Below are positions 46,503-59,556 of a DNA stretch of 64,000 nucleotides, piece after piece (the first letter of the stretch is position 1; each line of letters begins with the position of its first letter). A program made the position numbers and the translations under genes. Source of the stretch: Erythroxylum novogranatense (Eukaryota > Streptophyta > Magnoliopsida > Malpighiales > Erythroxylaceae); NCBI GenBank assembly GCA_029891385.1, contig JAIWQS010000113.1:37114-101113 (forward strand). The letters run 5' to 3'. The notes under the pieces were generated by a model that made no database searches, had not been told where the DNA came from, and saw only the letters and a program-made list of their open reading frames with translations.

Positions 46503-49500
46503 TGTTGGGACCCAATCCGGGAACCGGATCCCAACCGAAAAGGCGGAACGCAAAAATGAATAACAAAGGAGGCGGGACGAATCACAAACGAAACAAACGA
46601 TGACAAAGCGGAGGAAATCGAATGATAAAGCGAAAGAAGCCAAATTGGATACATGAATCGGAAACGAAATCGAATAAACGGTTACAATCAACGGCGAAAT
46701 CCGAATCGAATTATTAAATGACAATCATGCGAAACAGATACGAATCGAATTCAAACTTAAAATCAAAGTATACAAATGAAGACAAATCGAATAGCATAAA
46801 AAATGTCCGACATCCGTGAATAAATTATCTTAAAGAAGCGTCGCGTTGAAAATTCTAAGACTAACCGATCCGAAATTCGGTATAATTTTTTTTTCTTTTT
46901 CTTATACTCATCTTTATTCAAACTCATGCAAATCCCTACAATTTCCCTTGTCTTGGAAATTATCCTTAATCAAATTCTCAATTCATACACATTTTCTTAT
47001 ACATTCATATAAATCCCAAAACTCATTTTTATACCAATTTATCAAAAATTCGGTAGCATAACGGCTGCATTTATTCTAACCCAAACCTGCAAAGTATCGA
47101 AACACACTTCTATAATCCCCAATCAATTACACAATCAATCAAAATCCACTGACCCTCCGTCCGGATCCAACACAACAAACACAAACCTACATCTACATAT
47201 CCATATCCAAACACATTATACAAATCCAATTTTATTAAGTCCTTAATTCAATAGACAAATCATAATTTATCTTACATAATGTCATAATCCAAGTCTTTAT
47301 ACAAAATTCATATATCAATCAATCCAAACCCAAAAATCCATCATATTTCTATACCATCACAAATCATATCCATAACTTAAACCAAATACACAGGTCCAGA
47401 ATTCATAATACATTCCCATAACGAATACACAACACACTTTAATGGCATTCCAAGCCATTTACAAACCCTTTCTAAAATCCAAAATTTACAATTGACAAAT
47501 GAAGCAAAAACGAACAGATGGCTTGACTTTCTTTAATCCGATCTCCTGCTCGAAACCTGGAGATGGGGATGAAAGGGGGGGTGAGCTCAACGGCTCAGTG
47601 GATAACACATTTATAAATTGAAAAATAAGCAGAAATCATTTTTCATAAACTTTTTGCCAAAAGGCTTATTTTTCAAACTTTGCAACTTTTCAAACATTTT
47701 CCTCAAACCTTTTTCAATGTTTTTCAAACTTTTCATAATAAATGTTGCGTTTTCATTTCTCAATTTTCTCCCATTTTTCATAAGCATGAATGCAATCACA
47801 TGAAATCACAAATGACACACATAAAACATATCAAACGGTTTGGGTCGGTCCAAAACAGAACGTACTGCACATTTTCGCAAAGCGGTCCTGTGTAGCCGTG
47901 AACAGAACGTACTACACTTTCCCGCATAGCGGTCCAATCTAGCCATGAAGGAAGTCCGAAATCGAAACTCCAGTGCCACTAGCTGGAAGCCGAGAGAAGG
48001 CTTTTAAAAACGAGACAGTGCACTGACTAACTTAAGGGACCTAACCAAACTCACTTATCACATATTTCATATATACAAATCAAATTATCCGAAGGCACAT
48101 TTTGAAACTTTATTTTTCATACACATGTCCTAACCGACACATTTTCATTCATAAATTCACAATGTCTAAAACAATTCACATAACACATTCTCAATCATTC
48201 AATAATGCAACAACCATAGCAATTATTAAAACATTCATACACAATGATTCAATTTTATCAAAACATTCAAAAATCAATGAATGTCACAATTATCAATTCA
48301 TTCATAAATAAAGAATTTCAGATTTTTTTCCACTTTATCAAAGACATTTTAAAACAATAATTTTAATCATTCGAAATCATAATTTCAAACATTAATCAAC
48401 ATATTTTCAAACATTTACAAAATAATAATTTATCAAAACCCAATTTTGCTTTCTTTAATTTTCGAAAATTCATATATAGCTTACAAATCAAAATATAAAT
48501 ATGCTACTCACCTCAATTCCATGCTAACAACTTGTCTCATGCTTCAATTTGACCTTTGCTTCTCTCTCTCTTCCAATTTAACATTACCTAAGCCATACAT
48601 ATCCAAATTCAACATCATAAAAATCATAATCTTCAAAATTAACTATAGGAAACCCAAATTCATCACTTTTTCAAGCTATCTAAAGCAAGAATTTCTAAAA
48701 TCCTCAAATTCCGAAATTGGCCTAAAGCAATTCACTCAAATTCAATATCATAAATCACAAATTCCTCAAATTTGATATCATAATTCACCAATCCATCATA
48801 TTTTCCATGATTTTAAGCTAATAATTTCTAAAAATCCCAATTTCTGAAATTAGGCATAAACCCCAATTAATTTTCATCCAAAATTAAACATAACCTAAGG
48901 CCTAATCATCAAAATTGAGCTTATAATTAACAAACCCATACCAATTTCAAGTAATCTAAACCAAAAATTTTCTAAAAACTCAAATATCAAAAATCGACAC
49001 TTACCTCTTTCTTTTCAAATTTTGAAATTTCTTGGGTATGCAAGCAAGCTTTCACCTTATTCCTCCCTTTTTCCTTGATATCAACGAAAATTCACTCTAG
49101 AAACCCTTAAAAATTTGAAACCTAGCTTTTCTCTCTCTTTCTCTTTCATCTTTGCCGAAACCACCTTTCTTTCTCCACTCTTCTTCTTTTCTTTCTTTTG
49201 TTCTAGAATTATCGTGCTTCTCCCTTAAACCAATGACAACTCTTTATGTTTTAAGGGGCCATGTCATTTAATGAGGGTCAAATGACCCTTTTGTCCCTCT
49301 CTTTAAGTGGACTTCCAATATGCCCCTAACATGTACTTTAATTCATGCTTACTTTCGGGTATGATTCGCACTATCAATTTGAAGGAATTTATTAAAACTT
49401 CCTTCTAGAGAAATGTTCCTCTATGTTTTAATTTCATAATGCCACAAGAATCATCCAATTCGGAGCACAACATCAAAAGTTATGCTCAACACATTTCAGA

Positions 49501-51188
49501 TATGTCTTATGGTAAATCATTTTCCAGCACGTTATTTCCATCTAGAAATTGACATTCTTAATCACAAAATTGGCATTTGATGTCTTCATAACAATTGTAG
49601 CTATATTTTGCTAGTTTAATTCAAATCAAGAATCGCCTCATTTCGATTACCAGAGAAAAAGTTATGCCCAAACTACTTTCAGATGTTCCTAAACCAAAAC
49701 TGTACACTAATCCGAACTTCAATTCAGAAATTGAAAGTTTTAGGGGCTACATTGAAATTCACTTTCTTCATATAACTTGTAGCCCCATGTCTTAATTTTA
49801 TTTTTCCTCAAGAATCACTTCAATCGGATCACCACAGATCTCGAATTTTGCAAAATACTGAACCATGTTCAGAAAATTAGTCCACTCACTTTGATTAAAT
49901 TAATCATCCTTAATTTAATCTCAAAAATTCACAAATTTCTAGTAAAAATGAAATTCATTGTCTTAAGAATCCAACCCTTTAAGAATCACGTCAATCGGAT
50001 GTCGGACGGAAAAGATATAAGCGAAAGAGTGAGCAAAGGTCGGATGGGAGAAAAACAAACAAAATCAGAAGGCGCAGCAAAACGACGTCGTTTCGCGTGG
50101 GAGGAAACAATCCACAGCAGAAACGGCGTCGCATCACAGCGAGGGCGAGGGCCTCGCCCTCGCGAGAGTTTTCCAGACTTTCCATTTATTTATTTTTTCA
50201 CATAACTACATACAAAATCTGAAAATTTCAAAATTCATATCTCTTGATTCCGAACTTCAAATTTGGTAAATTTGGTCTCTATAGAAAGCTTGAAGGAAGC
50301 TCTACAATTTCCATGTAGAACTCAAAAATCAATTTTGTCTCTAAAGAGGTTAATTTTCTCATCAAAGATTTTGTCCAAATTAATATGCCCTAAACCATAA
50401 CTCAACTTTGAAAAATTGTATCTTTCAACTCCAAAATCCAATCATGTCATATTTTATATCAATGTGAAGATCAGAAAATCACCTACAACTTTCATGAAGG
50501 ACATAAAAATCAATTTGACCTCTAAGGAAGTCAATTTTCAGTCAAACGTTCTGTCCTCTAATAATCATGCAAAAATAATAACATAATCTTGTAAAAACCA
50601 TAACTTATTATTCCTTGATTGAAAAATTATATACTTTATGTCAAAATAAAGATCAAATCAAACTATTCAAATTTCATGAAGAATTTAAAAGCTATATCAA
50701 CCTCTAACTAGGTCAATTTCTACCAAAGTTTCAATAAATAATGTTCAACCCACAACCCAATCAAACTTTGATCGACTATAACTTTCACTCCCGATATCGA
50801 AAAATTGCAAACTTTATGGCGACAAAAAGCTCTCAACATAATCTACACGTTTTATGTAGATCATTTTCCCAAATTATGACTCAAACAAAAAGTCAACTCT
50901 CTGGTCAACTTTCTATCACCCAAAAATCAACTTTCTTAATTCTTCACATTTTCACACTTTTTCTCTTTTCTTTTTGACTTTCAACTCCTATTTCAATCAA
51001 CTCATTCACTTAAATTTCATAAACCATACCAATCTACTCAAAAACCCGAAGGGATCAAAATCAAAATCATTCTTTTCTTATCAATTTCCGTTAAGTAAAA
51101 ATACCTTTATACCTAAACATATACATAATAACACTTATTTCTTTTCAATGATAATTTTTAAATTCCACTTAAAAATTGGGGTCCAATA
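46503..51188 (-). repeat. LARD2 5' LTR
   Basis: TGTTGGGACCC … GGGGTCCAATA. The GC-rich block (50070-50170) is shorter than in the 3' LTR but still forms an inverted repeat with 12-bp perfect arms and a 1-base centre at 50139-50163. The 200-bp units are present near 50393, 50600 and 50776. Confidence 0.93.
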
Positions 51189-53271
51189 AGGGTAATGTCT
51201 TATGATTCCAATGATTCAAGAATCAATTCATTTGGACTCCTATAGAAGAAGTTATGACCAGTAGAAGAAAGACAAAAGAAGTAAATACCCAGAAGAAGAC
51301 ACGTCAGCAAAACACAAAAGATACAAAAGATAGACAATACAAAAGGTCGACGATACAAAAGGCAAAAGATATAAAACACAGAAGAAATGAACAAAACACA
51401 TAAGAAGCAAAACTAAGAAGAAGCGAAACTCGAAAGAAACAAAACACAGAAGAAGTTCATGAACAGAAACACAGAAGAAGTTCATGAACAATAACACAGA
51501 AGAAGTTCATCAACAGTAACACAACAGGAGTTCATGAACATAGACGTTACAAAACACAAATGAAGATGACATCATCAATGACGTCATCAAAAAAGAAGCA
51601 AAATACAAAAGAAGCGAAAAGGCAGAAGAAACAGCTTCGCTTTCGAACATCTCCCCTTACAAGGACCTTGACTTTCAGATCAAGTTTTCATACTATATAT
51701 TGTTGGAAAGATAACAGAAAGATCTATAACTTGTGAGAAGACAAATTTCTCTAAACAATCCTAGATTAATCTAGATTTTCCCTTGAATACAGAACATGAA
51801 TTTTCTACGTTCATTCAATGTACTGCACCCAATTCTCAACTTTATGACAAACTTTGAGATTCTTAAAGATGGAATTTAAATTTGATGTCTTCGTAAGAAA
51901 TGTAGCCATAGGTTCCTAGTTTAATCCCAATCTAGAATCATCACGTCTGGATAACTAGAGAACAAGTTATGGCTAACAAACCGAAGCACACTCAGCGAAC
52001 ATTTCCAAATCACTCTTTCAACTCCCTCTAGTTCTCATTTTCAATAAAATCACATTAAAAAACAATCATACCTGAAAGTTGTCAATGAATGCATGTATAA
52101 TTATTTTTATGTGCAGGAACATTTACTATTTAGTATGTATGTGTATGCCATATTATGCATGAGCATGGAATATGTTTCCTTCTTCCTCAACACTCTCTCT
52201 CATCTATTAATTTTGCCTTTACTAGGGTAACGGGATGTTACATAATACATGATGATTTTGATTATGTTATACCGCGAAAGAGGCATGATATCTTGATAAA
52301 ATTAAATTGTGATTTTGATCAATGTTATGCCTTGAAATATGTCATGACATTTTGTATATATATAGAAAGGAAAGAACATGAAAGATGAAATAAAAGGTTT
52401 GAAAGTATACAAGCATTTTGGTAAAATGATTCTGAGCATGGTTATGTGTTTTTGTTTAGGTGAGAGTGGAACCATTCTGTTCGTCACGTGCACGTTGACA
52501 AGAACCTTCTCCCGACTACCCGCTTGTGGCATATGAGCTCTGAAAAAATGGACTCATTCTATTCATGGGGTAAACTTCGGTTTCCTCATTCTGTTTCATA
52601 AAACCCTCGAGCCGTTTGTTGTATATTGCATCTTTAATATGTCAAGTATGAAGCATATTGAGTGTTATATATTATGAGCGGTTATCTAATTTGAGCTAAA
52701 TTTGTTGAATGTTTAAATTGCCTGAATAAAGTATGAATGCTAGAATTGCTAGATATATATATATATACATACATAAGCTTGACTTTGGTCTATTGCCAAT
52801 GGCTATGAATATATTAGCCACTGAGCTATGTAGCTCACCCCACGCTTCCCTCCTCAAGTGCAAAAAGAGAATATTAGTGATCCTTGCAAGGCATTGGAAC
52901 TCCAAGATAGTTAAAGACTTTTGTAATTGAGTTAGTTTAGGAACTTTTGTATTTTAGAATCATCTAAAGCATAAACATTCAACTATATCATGTGCATTTT
53001 GTATTTTTGTATTTGTATTAAGGCAAAGGGGTGGTTTTTCAAATGTAAAGATATTATGAAAACAAGCAATGTGTTCTGTAATGGGCCTAAGTGATTATTG
53101 AAACTATGATGTGTTCAATAATAATTGCATCTTTGTGACTGAAATTGTTTTAAATAAATCGGGCCGATTTGATTATTGATATCTCGCATATGAGTTAATT
53201 GTTTAAGAAAATTTGCATTGAGCTCATGTTAAATGTCTCCGAATGCTAGGCTCCGGAATCGAGGTCCAGTA

Positions 53272-53721
53272 TTGTTTGGTATCAGAGCCTAGGTTTTTCT
53301 TAGGCTTAGAATGCATTATAGGATGAATTGTGTGCTATGTGATTTATTGTTGTATTGTGAATTGATGTGTTGCATTAAGTGACATGCATATCATGCATAC
53401 ATTTAGGAAATAAGATTAAAATGAAAGTAGGTTGAAACATGGTGTCTTATCGAAGGAGTAAAAATCTACCTCGTAAAAAAATACGAAGAGTTTTGCAAGG
53501 ATCTGTTGCATCTGATTCCTCACCATTTGAGAAGGCTATTGATGAGTATAGAATCCCAATAATTGCAACCGTATGAGTCACATGTATGAACTTCTGCTAA
53601 GAGTTTAGACTAGTAGAAATGATGAGAAGAACGGTGTTTGGTTAGAGCGTAAGATGAGGAAAGTTTGTGGATATTTAGAAATAAGAAATATGGCATAGTC
53701 CGATATGTTAGGTATAGATGT
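53272..53721 (+). other. G2 internal region: primer site and gag start, cut by LTR 'a'
   Basis: The exact primer site TGGTATCAGAGC lies at 53277-53288. A leader follows, then a short ORF from ATG 53439 to the stop at 53573-53575 (45 codons, starting MVSYRRSKNLPRKKIRR). The basic start suits a gypsy gag N-terminus, but it is too short for a firm assignment and ends in a stop. The region is interrupted at 53722 by LTR 'a'; the rest of G2 is not seen and probably lies beyond the window. Confidence 0.65.
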
Positions 53722-56700
53722 TGTAACATCCCACCCTCAATGGGAAGGGTAGAATAGTAATTCGGCATAGGATGAGAGTGATTGGGCTTCATTAGGACTA
53801 TTTATGCATACTAGTATTGGTACACAGTGAATTTTGTGCACATAAAATAACTGTACATGCATACATGACATTCCCGGTTTTTGTACCTAATGTAGTTTTA
53901 CTGTGATTAACGTGGTTCTTGTGTTTGAAAAATTATTCTGAGTGCGCCATTGAGTGTTTTATATTTTAAAGGATTTTTAGGAATTTTTCTGGAATTTTCC
54001 GGAGAAAATTTCTAATCTAAAAAATCACCAAGTCGATTTAACAAAGGTTGATTTTCGTAGCGAAAATTTATATCCAATGGCACCGTAATATTGGGTATAT
54101 TATTTTGGGATTGAAATTAGGGCCATTGGACTATAATGGGTCAAATTGCATTAGGGTTCCTATTTACTAATTTGTTTTTAGCCTATTTTGTCTTTTTCCT
54201 TAGAATTGCCACTTGTCCTAAATGAATTAATGTCTTTGTCTTATGCTAACTTGCTTCCTCTCTCAGTGATGCTTTATTTAAAGCATGAAAAGATCAAGTT
54301 CTTGCTTTTTATTCAACCCATCCGAAAACCCTCTTCATGTTACCTCTCCATCAATTTTTTTTCTCCTTCTTTAAGTTACTTCCTCCCACCTTAAGAGCCC
54401 TCCTTATATGCTTGCAAACTTAAACCTTCTACCTCCTTACCATGATGACAACCATGTATGAGGATTAGAAAGTAGAGAAAGTGGAGAAGTTGGTGTAGTT
54501 TTGAAGAGGGAAAACTTGATTAGGTAAGCTTTTGTTTTAAGCTTTGGTTGTTTATTTCATGAATCATAGTTGTTAGATGCATTCATTTGGAGTTATGGTG
54601 CATTAAATATGATTTATGATGCATGAATTTCATGAAACCTATGGCTTGATTCTTTGGGTATGAATGTATGTTGTGTGAGGGTAAGTGAATGAACATGGTT
54701 TAGATTGGTTTTAGCTTGATTTTGGATTGAATATTGATGACTAATCTTGCATAGAAATTAAGAGTTTAATGCTGTAAAATTTTGACTATGGGTCTAAGTG
54801 AGTGTAGGAATGATCTAGGGACTGATTTTGTGTCCAATTGGGATGCTTATGGTAATAGAAGTTCAATTGGCATGATAGGAAGTGTATTTGAGTAGTAAAG
54901 CTGAAAATTGGTTTTTGACCTACTGTATTGTTTTGAGTATAACTCATTGTGTGGTTATGAAAATGAGGTGAGGTTTGTGCCAAATGAAACTTTAGCTTGT
55001 TGGCTACATTTTTGTGTGAAATAGCTGTTGTCTAATTTTAGCCTTAAGAGGGTGAATTTTGGCTTGGAAAGTTACTGTTGATGTCTGTATGAACAATAAC
55101 CGAACCAATGACGTAAGTGTTTTGATGATTTTTCTAAATTAATTTAGAAGGAATTGATGAAAATGGTCTTCATGAGAGTTGAAGCCTATATTGTTAGGTT
55201 TCCATTGCCACTGATTTTGCAATTTTTCGATATGTATATTGGGAGATATCCACTGTTAACTATTGACTGATTTTGTACATTGTGGTGAAACCTAGCCTAA
55301 GTGTTAGATTTGTGAGCATTCTGATTGGAAGCAATTTTAGCAATTTCTGTGAATTGAATTGGCTTGAGTGATCTTTTGAAGAGTTGTAAAGGAAGAAATT
55401 ATATTTAAAATGGTATATTTCATGTGATTTTTGGAGATCAGATTTTGGAGTTATGAGTTTTCAAAAACTGAACCTGCATTAGGTTTTTAACTGCTGCCCT
55501 GATCAGTCACTTGTTTGGCAGTTTTGAACTTGTTAGGGATGGACTTGGATTTTGAATCCTTCATAAAAATTGAAGTATGAGATCTTATCTTTCCAGTGAT
55601 ATAAGGTAGTGATTGTTTTGACATTTGTGCTAGGAGATATGCTGCTTTGAAATGTACTGTTCAGATTGGGAAATTTCAGTGAGCAGATGCTTTGGTGAAT
55701 TGTTTGGCCTAGTTAGCAAATGAATTTGATTTCAGGTTGTTCATGAAAGTTGTAGATAACATTGGGATCTTTCTGTGCACATTTATTGTGTAATTTTTGA
55801 CTGAGGAACTGGAAAGTTAAGGATTTTATAATCTGTTGCACTGTTTTGACAAAATGTTACACTGTTTTGAGAGGCATTGTGAGGGCAGTAACTTTGATTG
55901 CATTTTTGACACCCTTAGAGGTGAAATTGGCTTTTGTGTCCTTCATGAAACTTGTAGAGCTCTCTTTTCTCTATAAAATAGATACCAAGTTTGTCCAATT
56001 TGGAGTTCGGAGTAGGGAGTTATGCCCTGTATAAGTTGGGATGTCGAGGATGTTTGTTCCAGATCTGCTATTGTAGAGTATAAATCGACTTGCATCTCGA
56101 ACAAGTCGACTAGACATACAAAGAAAGATAAGTCGATTAGGATTCTTAAGCAAGTCGACTAGTGATCATATATTTTCCTTCTTTCGCTTATAACTTTTCC
56201 GTCCGACGTCCGATTGACACGATTCTTGAGGCATCGGATTCATAGAATATTTAATTTCATTTTCGAGAGATTGGGAATTTTTAGACGGAAATTGACGTGG
56301 GTCCGGTTTATTATTTTTCGTCATCTTTGTTTTATTTATTTTGGACCTATAGAGGTCCAAATTGAGTACCGTCGCCGTCATTAGATTTCTAATTTTAGAT
56401 GATTTTTATGATAGAAAAGGTGAGATTAGGTGGAATATCATGAACAAGCATTATCGCCTACACGTGCATGATTGAATAGTTATGATTCGACGCTTAGTAA
56501 TATCCATCTTCTCGATTTTTTTATATAGAGGCACAATTGAGCGCCGATCGATCGACGTAGCGTAGACTTCCGACATTAGCTCGAAAGTAATAAAAGTGAG
56601 TAACCTAGATGGGTTTCTCGATTATTATTTGTCTAATACGGGATAATGGCGGATCGAGAATGTGTAAATTGTGTGACTTGTTTGCCCTTACCGGGATTAC

Positions 56701-56968
56701 TATGATCAATTGTGCATTATGGATCGTTAATTAACTATTCAATTGGGCATAGGCATTTCATACACGATGCATAAACGGATAAAAATAATTGTGATCCAGT
56801 CACATCGAATCGAAAACGCAGCCCAGAGCTCAAGGAGATAATCCTCCCAGACGCGCGTCATCGACATCGACATCGCTAAGCGCCGGTCACAACACCGAAA
56901 TAAAACTGAAAAAGAGTCACATGTGCATTGCATACTCGGATAATACGAAATGACTTTTGCCGCATATG
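53722..56968 (+). repeat. Gypsy LTR 'a', cut by element 'b'
   Basis: Starts TGTAACATCCCACCC at 53722 and runs without a recognisable end to 56968, where a new LTR start (TGTAACATCTCATC) appears. It shares with LTR 'b' the start, the block near 54000 (ATTTTTCTGGAATTTTCCGG), the CCGTCCGACGTCCGATTGAC block (56199) and GTGAGTAACCTAGATGG (56597-56613). Diverged ~200-bp sentences (TTCATGAAAATTGAAG type) occupy 55100-56000. No ORF with a known product is present. The remaining part of this LTR is presumably beyond element 'b'. Confidence 0.8.
56082..56161. repeat. AAGTCGACT repeats in gypsy LTR 'a'
   Basis: Four copies: AAATCGACTT (56082), AAGTCGACTA (56103), AAGTCGATTA (56130) and AAGTCGACTA (56152). 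They sit where other gypsy LTRs carry their palindromic insert, just before CGCTTATAACTTTTCCGTCC. The motif is the same as the Copia-1 LTR array at 5770-5963. Confidence 0.8.
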
Positions 56969-59284
56969 TGTAACATCTCATCTCCATGGGAAGGGTTTAT
57001 TGGTAATTTGGGACGGATTAGGAGAATTGATTATATCTCGGCATGCTCATACAACATATAGCCTCTATAACTAATGATTGTTTTGCACATGCACATGGTA
57101 TACATGCATTCATGACATTTAGGCATAAGTGTCTAATTGAGATTTTTTGTGAAATCTATGGATAATTGTATTTGAAAAATTATTTGAGGCGCCATAAATT
57201 GTTTTATATTTTTAGGATTTATGAAATTTTTCTGGAATTTTTAGGGTTCTTGCCCGGACCGGAAAATTCCAATCGACCGACCGAGTGAGCTGCTTTGTAC
57301 CAACCAGATTGCCTAATGGCATAAGATTAGTGGATAAATGAGGTTAGGATAATATTCTAGTGCCATGATTAGAGATTAATTGAATTAGTACTAAATTAAT
57401 TTGGATTAGGATAAATTATATTTTATTACACTTAAAGCCAAGTGTCCCATTTCATTAATTAGTTTTGTCTTATTTCTCCTCCCATACGACCTTCTCCTTG
57501 TTTCTTTTAACATTTGAATCACTTTAAAAAGCCAATTCTCCTTGCATCATCCGAAACTTGCTTCTTCTCCTGGTGTGCTTCTCCTCCATTGAATTTCCCT
57601 TATTCTCATTCCATACAAGACAAGAAGGATCTCCTTGGTTCCTTGCTTGCTTCTCTCCACACATAGACCAAGCTAAATCCTTGAGAAAATGATGATATGC
57701 ATGGTTGTTGTGATAGCCATAGGTTTTGGGAAAGGTTGAGAGGTGTGTGTGAACTTGGAGAATTGATAGCTTGAACTTGTTTAAGGTGAGTATTGATGTT
57801 TGTTTTTATGCTTTTGGTAGTTAGAAGCATGCATGGAGATCCTTTATACATTTACTTGATCATCATAGTAGAAGGTTTGAATGGGTTTAAATGTATACTT
57901 GGTTATGGATGTATGAAAGACTATAGTTTTCCTTGATTTTGGCTTGGTTTGGATTGAGTTTGTAAGGTTAGATGAATGGAAAACTTAGGAAGATAATTTG
58001 TGTTAGTGCTGCCAACTTTTGTATAATCATGTAAGTATATGTTGTGATGAATTTGTGGTTGAATTAGAGGTATAATTGGATGCTTAGGGATGTATTATTG
58101 ATATTAGAAGTGATAGGAGTTAGGGTAATGTTGAAATCTGGAAAATTGGTGTTTGACCTATTGGAATGTTTTGATCATAACTTATTGTGTAGTTGTGCAA
58201 ATGAGGTGAAGTTTGTTCCCAATTAAACTTTGGGATGTTGGCTACAATTTTGTGTTAAATAGGTGTTGTTAAATTGTAATGCTCGAAGGGCGAAATTTTG
58301 CATGGAAAGTTACTATTTTATTGCTCGTGAACAAGTACTCGCAGCTATGACCGATTACTTTGTTGATTTTTCTAAATTAATTGGTATGGAACTAGGAAAA
58401 ATGGTCTTTATGAAAGTTGGGGCATATTGAGTTAGATTTCCATTTCCACTGATCTTGTTAATTTTAGAGTTGTATATTGGGAGATATGAACTGATATCTA
58501 TTGATTGGTTTTATGCTTTTTGGAGAAACCTAGTCAAAGTGTTGATTTTGTGAGCTTGCTTGGGAGCAATTTAGAAATTTTGTGGACTGAATTGGTGTGG
58601 AGTGATCTTCTGCAAAGTTGTAGAGGAAGACATTATCTTGAAAATGATTTATGGTGTATAATTGTTAGAGGTCAGAGTTGGGAGTTATGATTTTGCAAAA
58701 ACTGACCCTGCATTAGGTTGTGAATTGCTGATAATGGCAGTAACTTCATAACAGTTTTGAAATTGTTAAAAATCGAATTGGAGTTTGTGTTCTTCATGAA
58801 AATTGAAGTTTGAGATCTTATCTTTCAGGGATATAAGGTAATGATTTTGTGAAATTTGTGCTAAGAGAATTACTGTTTGAAACATCACTGTCCAGATTGG
58901 TTGATTTCAGAGGGCTGATGCTTTGGTGAATTGTTTGACCTAGTTAGTAAGTAAATTTGATTTTGAGTTGTTCATGAAAGTTGAGATAACATTGTGAACT
59001 TACTGAGAATATTTATTGTGTTATTTTGACTGAGGAAATGAGTAGTTACTGAATTTGCAAAAGTATTGCACTGTTTGAGAGGTTTTGTGTAGATGTAGCT
59101 TTTATGGATATTTGACACCCTTAGGGGTGAAATTGATTTTATGGTCTTCATGAGAATGGTAGAGCTTTTCATTATCTTTCCAACAAGCTATGGTTTGTAT
59201 TTTTCCGATTTGTGTGCTAAGAATTATTATTTTGGAAATTGGATTGGAAATAGGAAAAAAGGGAATGAAGTGAGGTTGAACTCG

Positions 59285-59402
59285 CCACGATCATGAGGGC
59301 TACGCCTCGCCGAGGCGAGGTAGGTTGGCCGTCGCAGGCGACGCCTCGCCTCGCGACAAGTTTAGGAGTCGGCCTCATGAGGCTTACATCTCGCATGAGG
59401 CA
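59285..59402. repeat. GC-rich palindromic block in LTR 'b'
   Basis: Inverted repeats CCTCGC-CGAG-GCGAGG (59305-59320), GTCGC-AG-GCGAC (59331-59342) and the perfect palindrome GCCTCATGAGGC (59372-59383), with further CGCCTCGCC words. It directly precedes the (TA)n tract, and both together occupy the position of the palindromic insert in the other gypsy LTRs. Confidence 0.8.
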
Positions 59403-59404
59403 AA

Positions 59405-59556
<152 letters not shown>

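Larger units (their letters stand above)
41174..51188 (-). mobile_element. LARD2: non-autonomous element with 4.7-kb LTRs and a 630-bp interior
   Basis: Target duplication AGGGT (41169-41173 and 51189-51193). LTRs are 41174-45872 (4,699 bp) and 46503-51188 (4,686 bp); the latter ends CCAATA in place of CCAACA. Between them are only 630 bp (45873-46502), containing the polypurine tract, the conserved block after the LTR, and the initiator-Met primer site. No gag or pol is present. The signals for reverse transcription are kept, so the element is likely mobilised in trans by a related gypsy element. With so little internal sequence it differs from classic LARDs (about 3.5 kb interior) and from TRIMs (LTRs of a few hundred bp). 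Confidence 0.92.
31474..52242 (-). mobile_element. LARD1: non-autonomous large LTR element, split by LARD2
   Basis: Perfect 5-bp duplication TAATA (31469-31473 and 52243-52247). The 3' LTR is 31474-35016 (3,543 bp). The internal domain is 35017-38699 (3,683 bp), with a polypurine tract at its left edge and a primer site at its right edge. The 5' LTR is 38700-52242, which is about 3.5 kb after removing LARD2. The internal region has no gag or pol, only ORFs under 80 codons without recognisable motifs. Long LTRs and a multi-kilobase non-coding interior fit the LARD class (large retrotransposon derivatives), which are mobilised by enzymes of autonomous relatives. LTR ends and the hairpin-rich region link it to the gypsy families here. 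Confidence 0.9.
38700..52242 (-). repeat. LARD1 5' LTR, interrupted by LARD2
   Basis: TGTAGCACCCC at 38700 to GGGATGTTACA at 52242. LARD2 lies at 41174-51188 with the duplicated AGGGT. The uninterrupted site can be seen in the other LARD1 LTR near 33946-33960 (GATGTAGGGTGATGTC). The right part (51189-52242) carries the AGAAG-type repeat insert at about 51270-51615 with TGACGTCA at 51579-51586. Confidence 0.9.
29048..53271 (+). mobile_element. G2: plus-strand gypsy 5' LTR, split by LARD1
   Basis: Begins TATTGGACCCCG at 29048 (decayed TG) and ends GAGGTCCAGTA at 53271 directly before a primer site. It is interrupted by LARD1 with its TAATA duplication. Without it the LTR is about 3.45 kb (29048-31473 plus 52248-53271). 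It holds the repeat insert at 29770-30000, four ~200-bp tandem units at 30004-30760, and an AT-rich tail. The small ORFs in it lie on repeats and show no coding character. It is likely Tekay/Del-type by LTR resemblance and by the gag start that follows. Confidence 0.8.
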
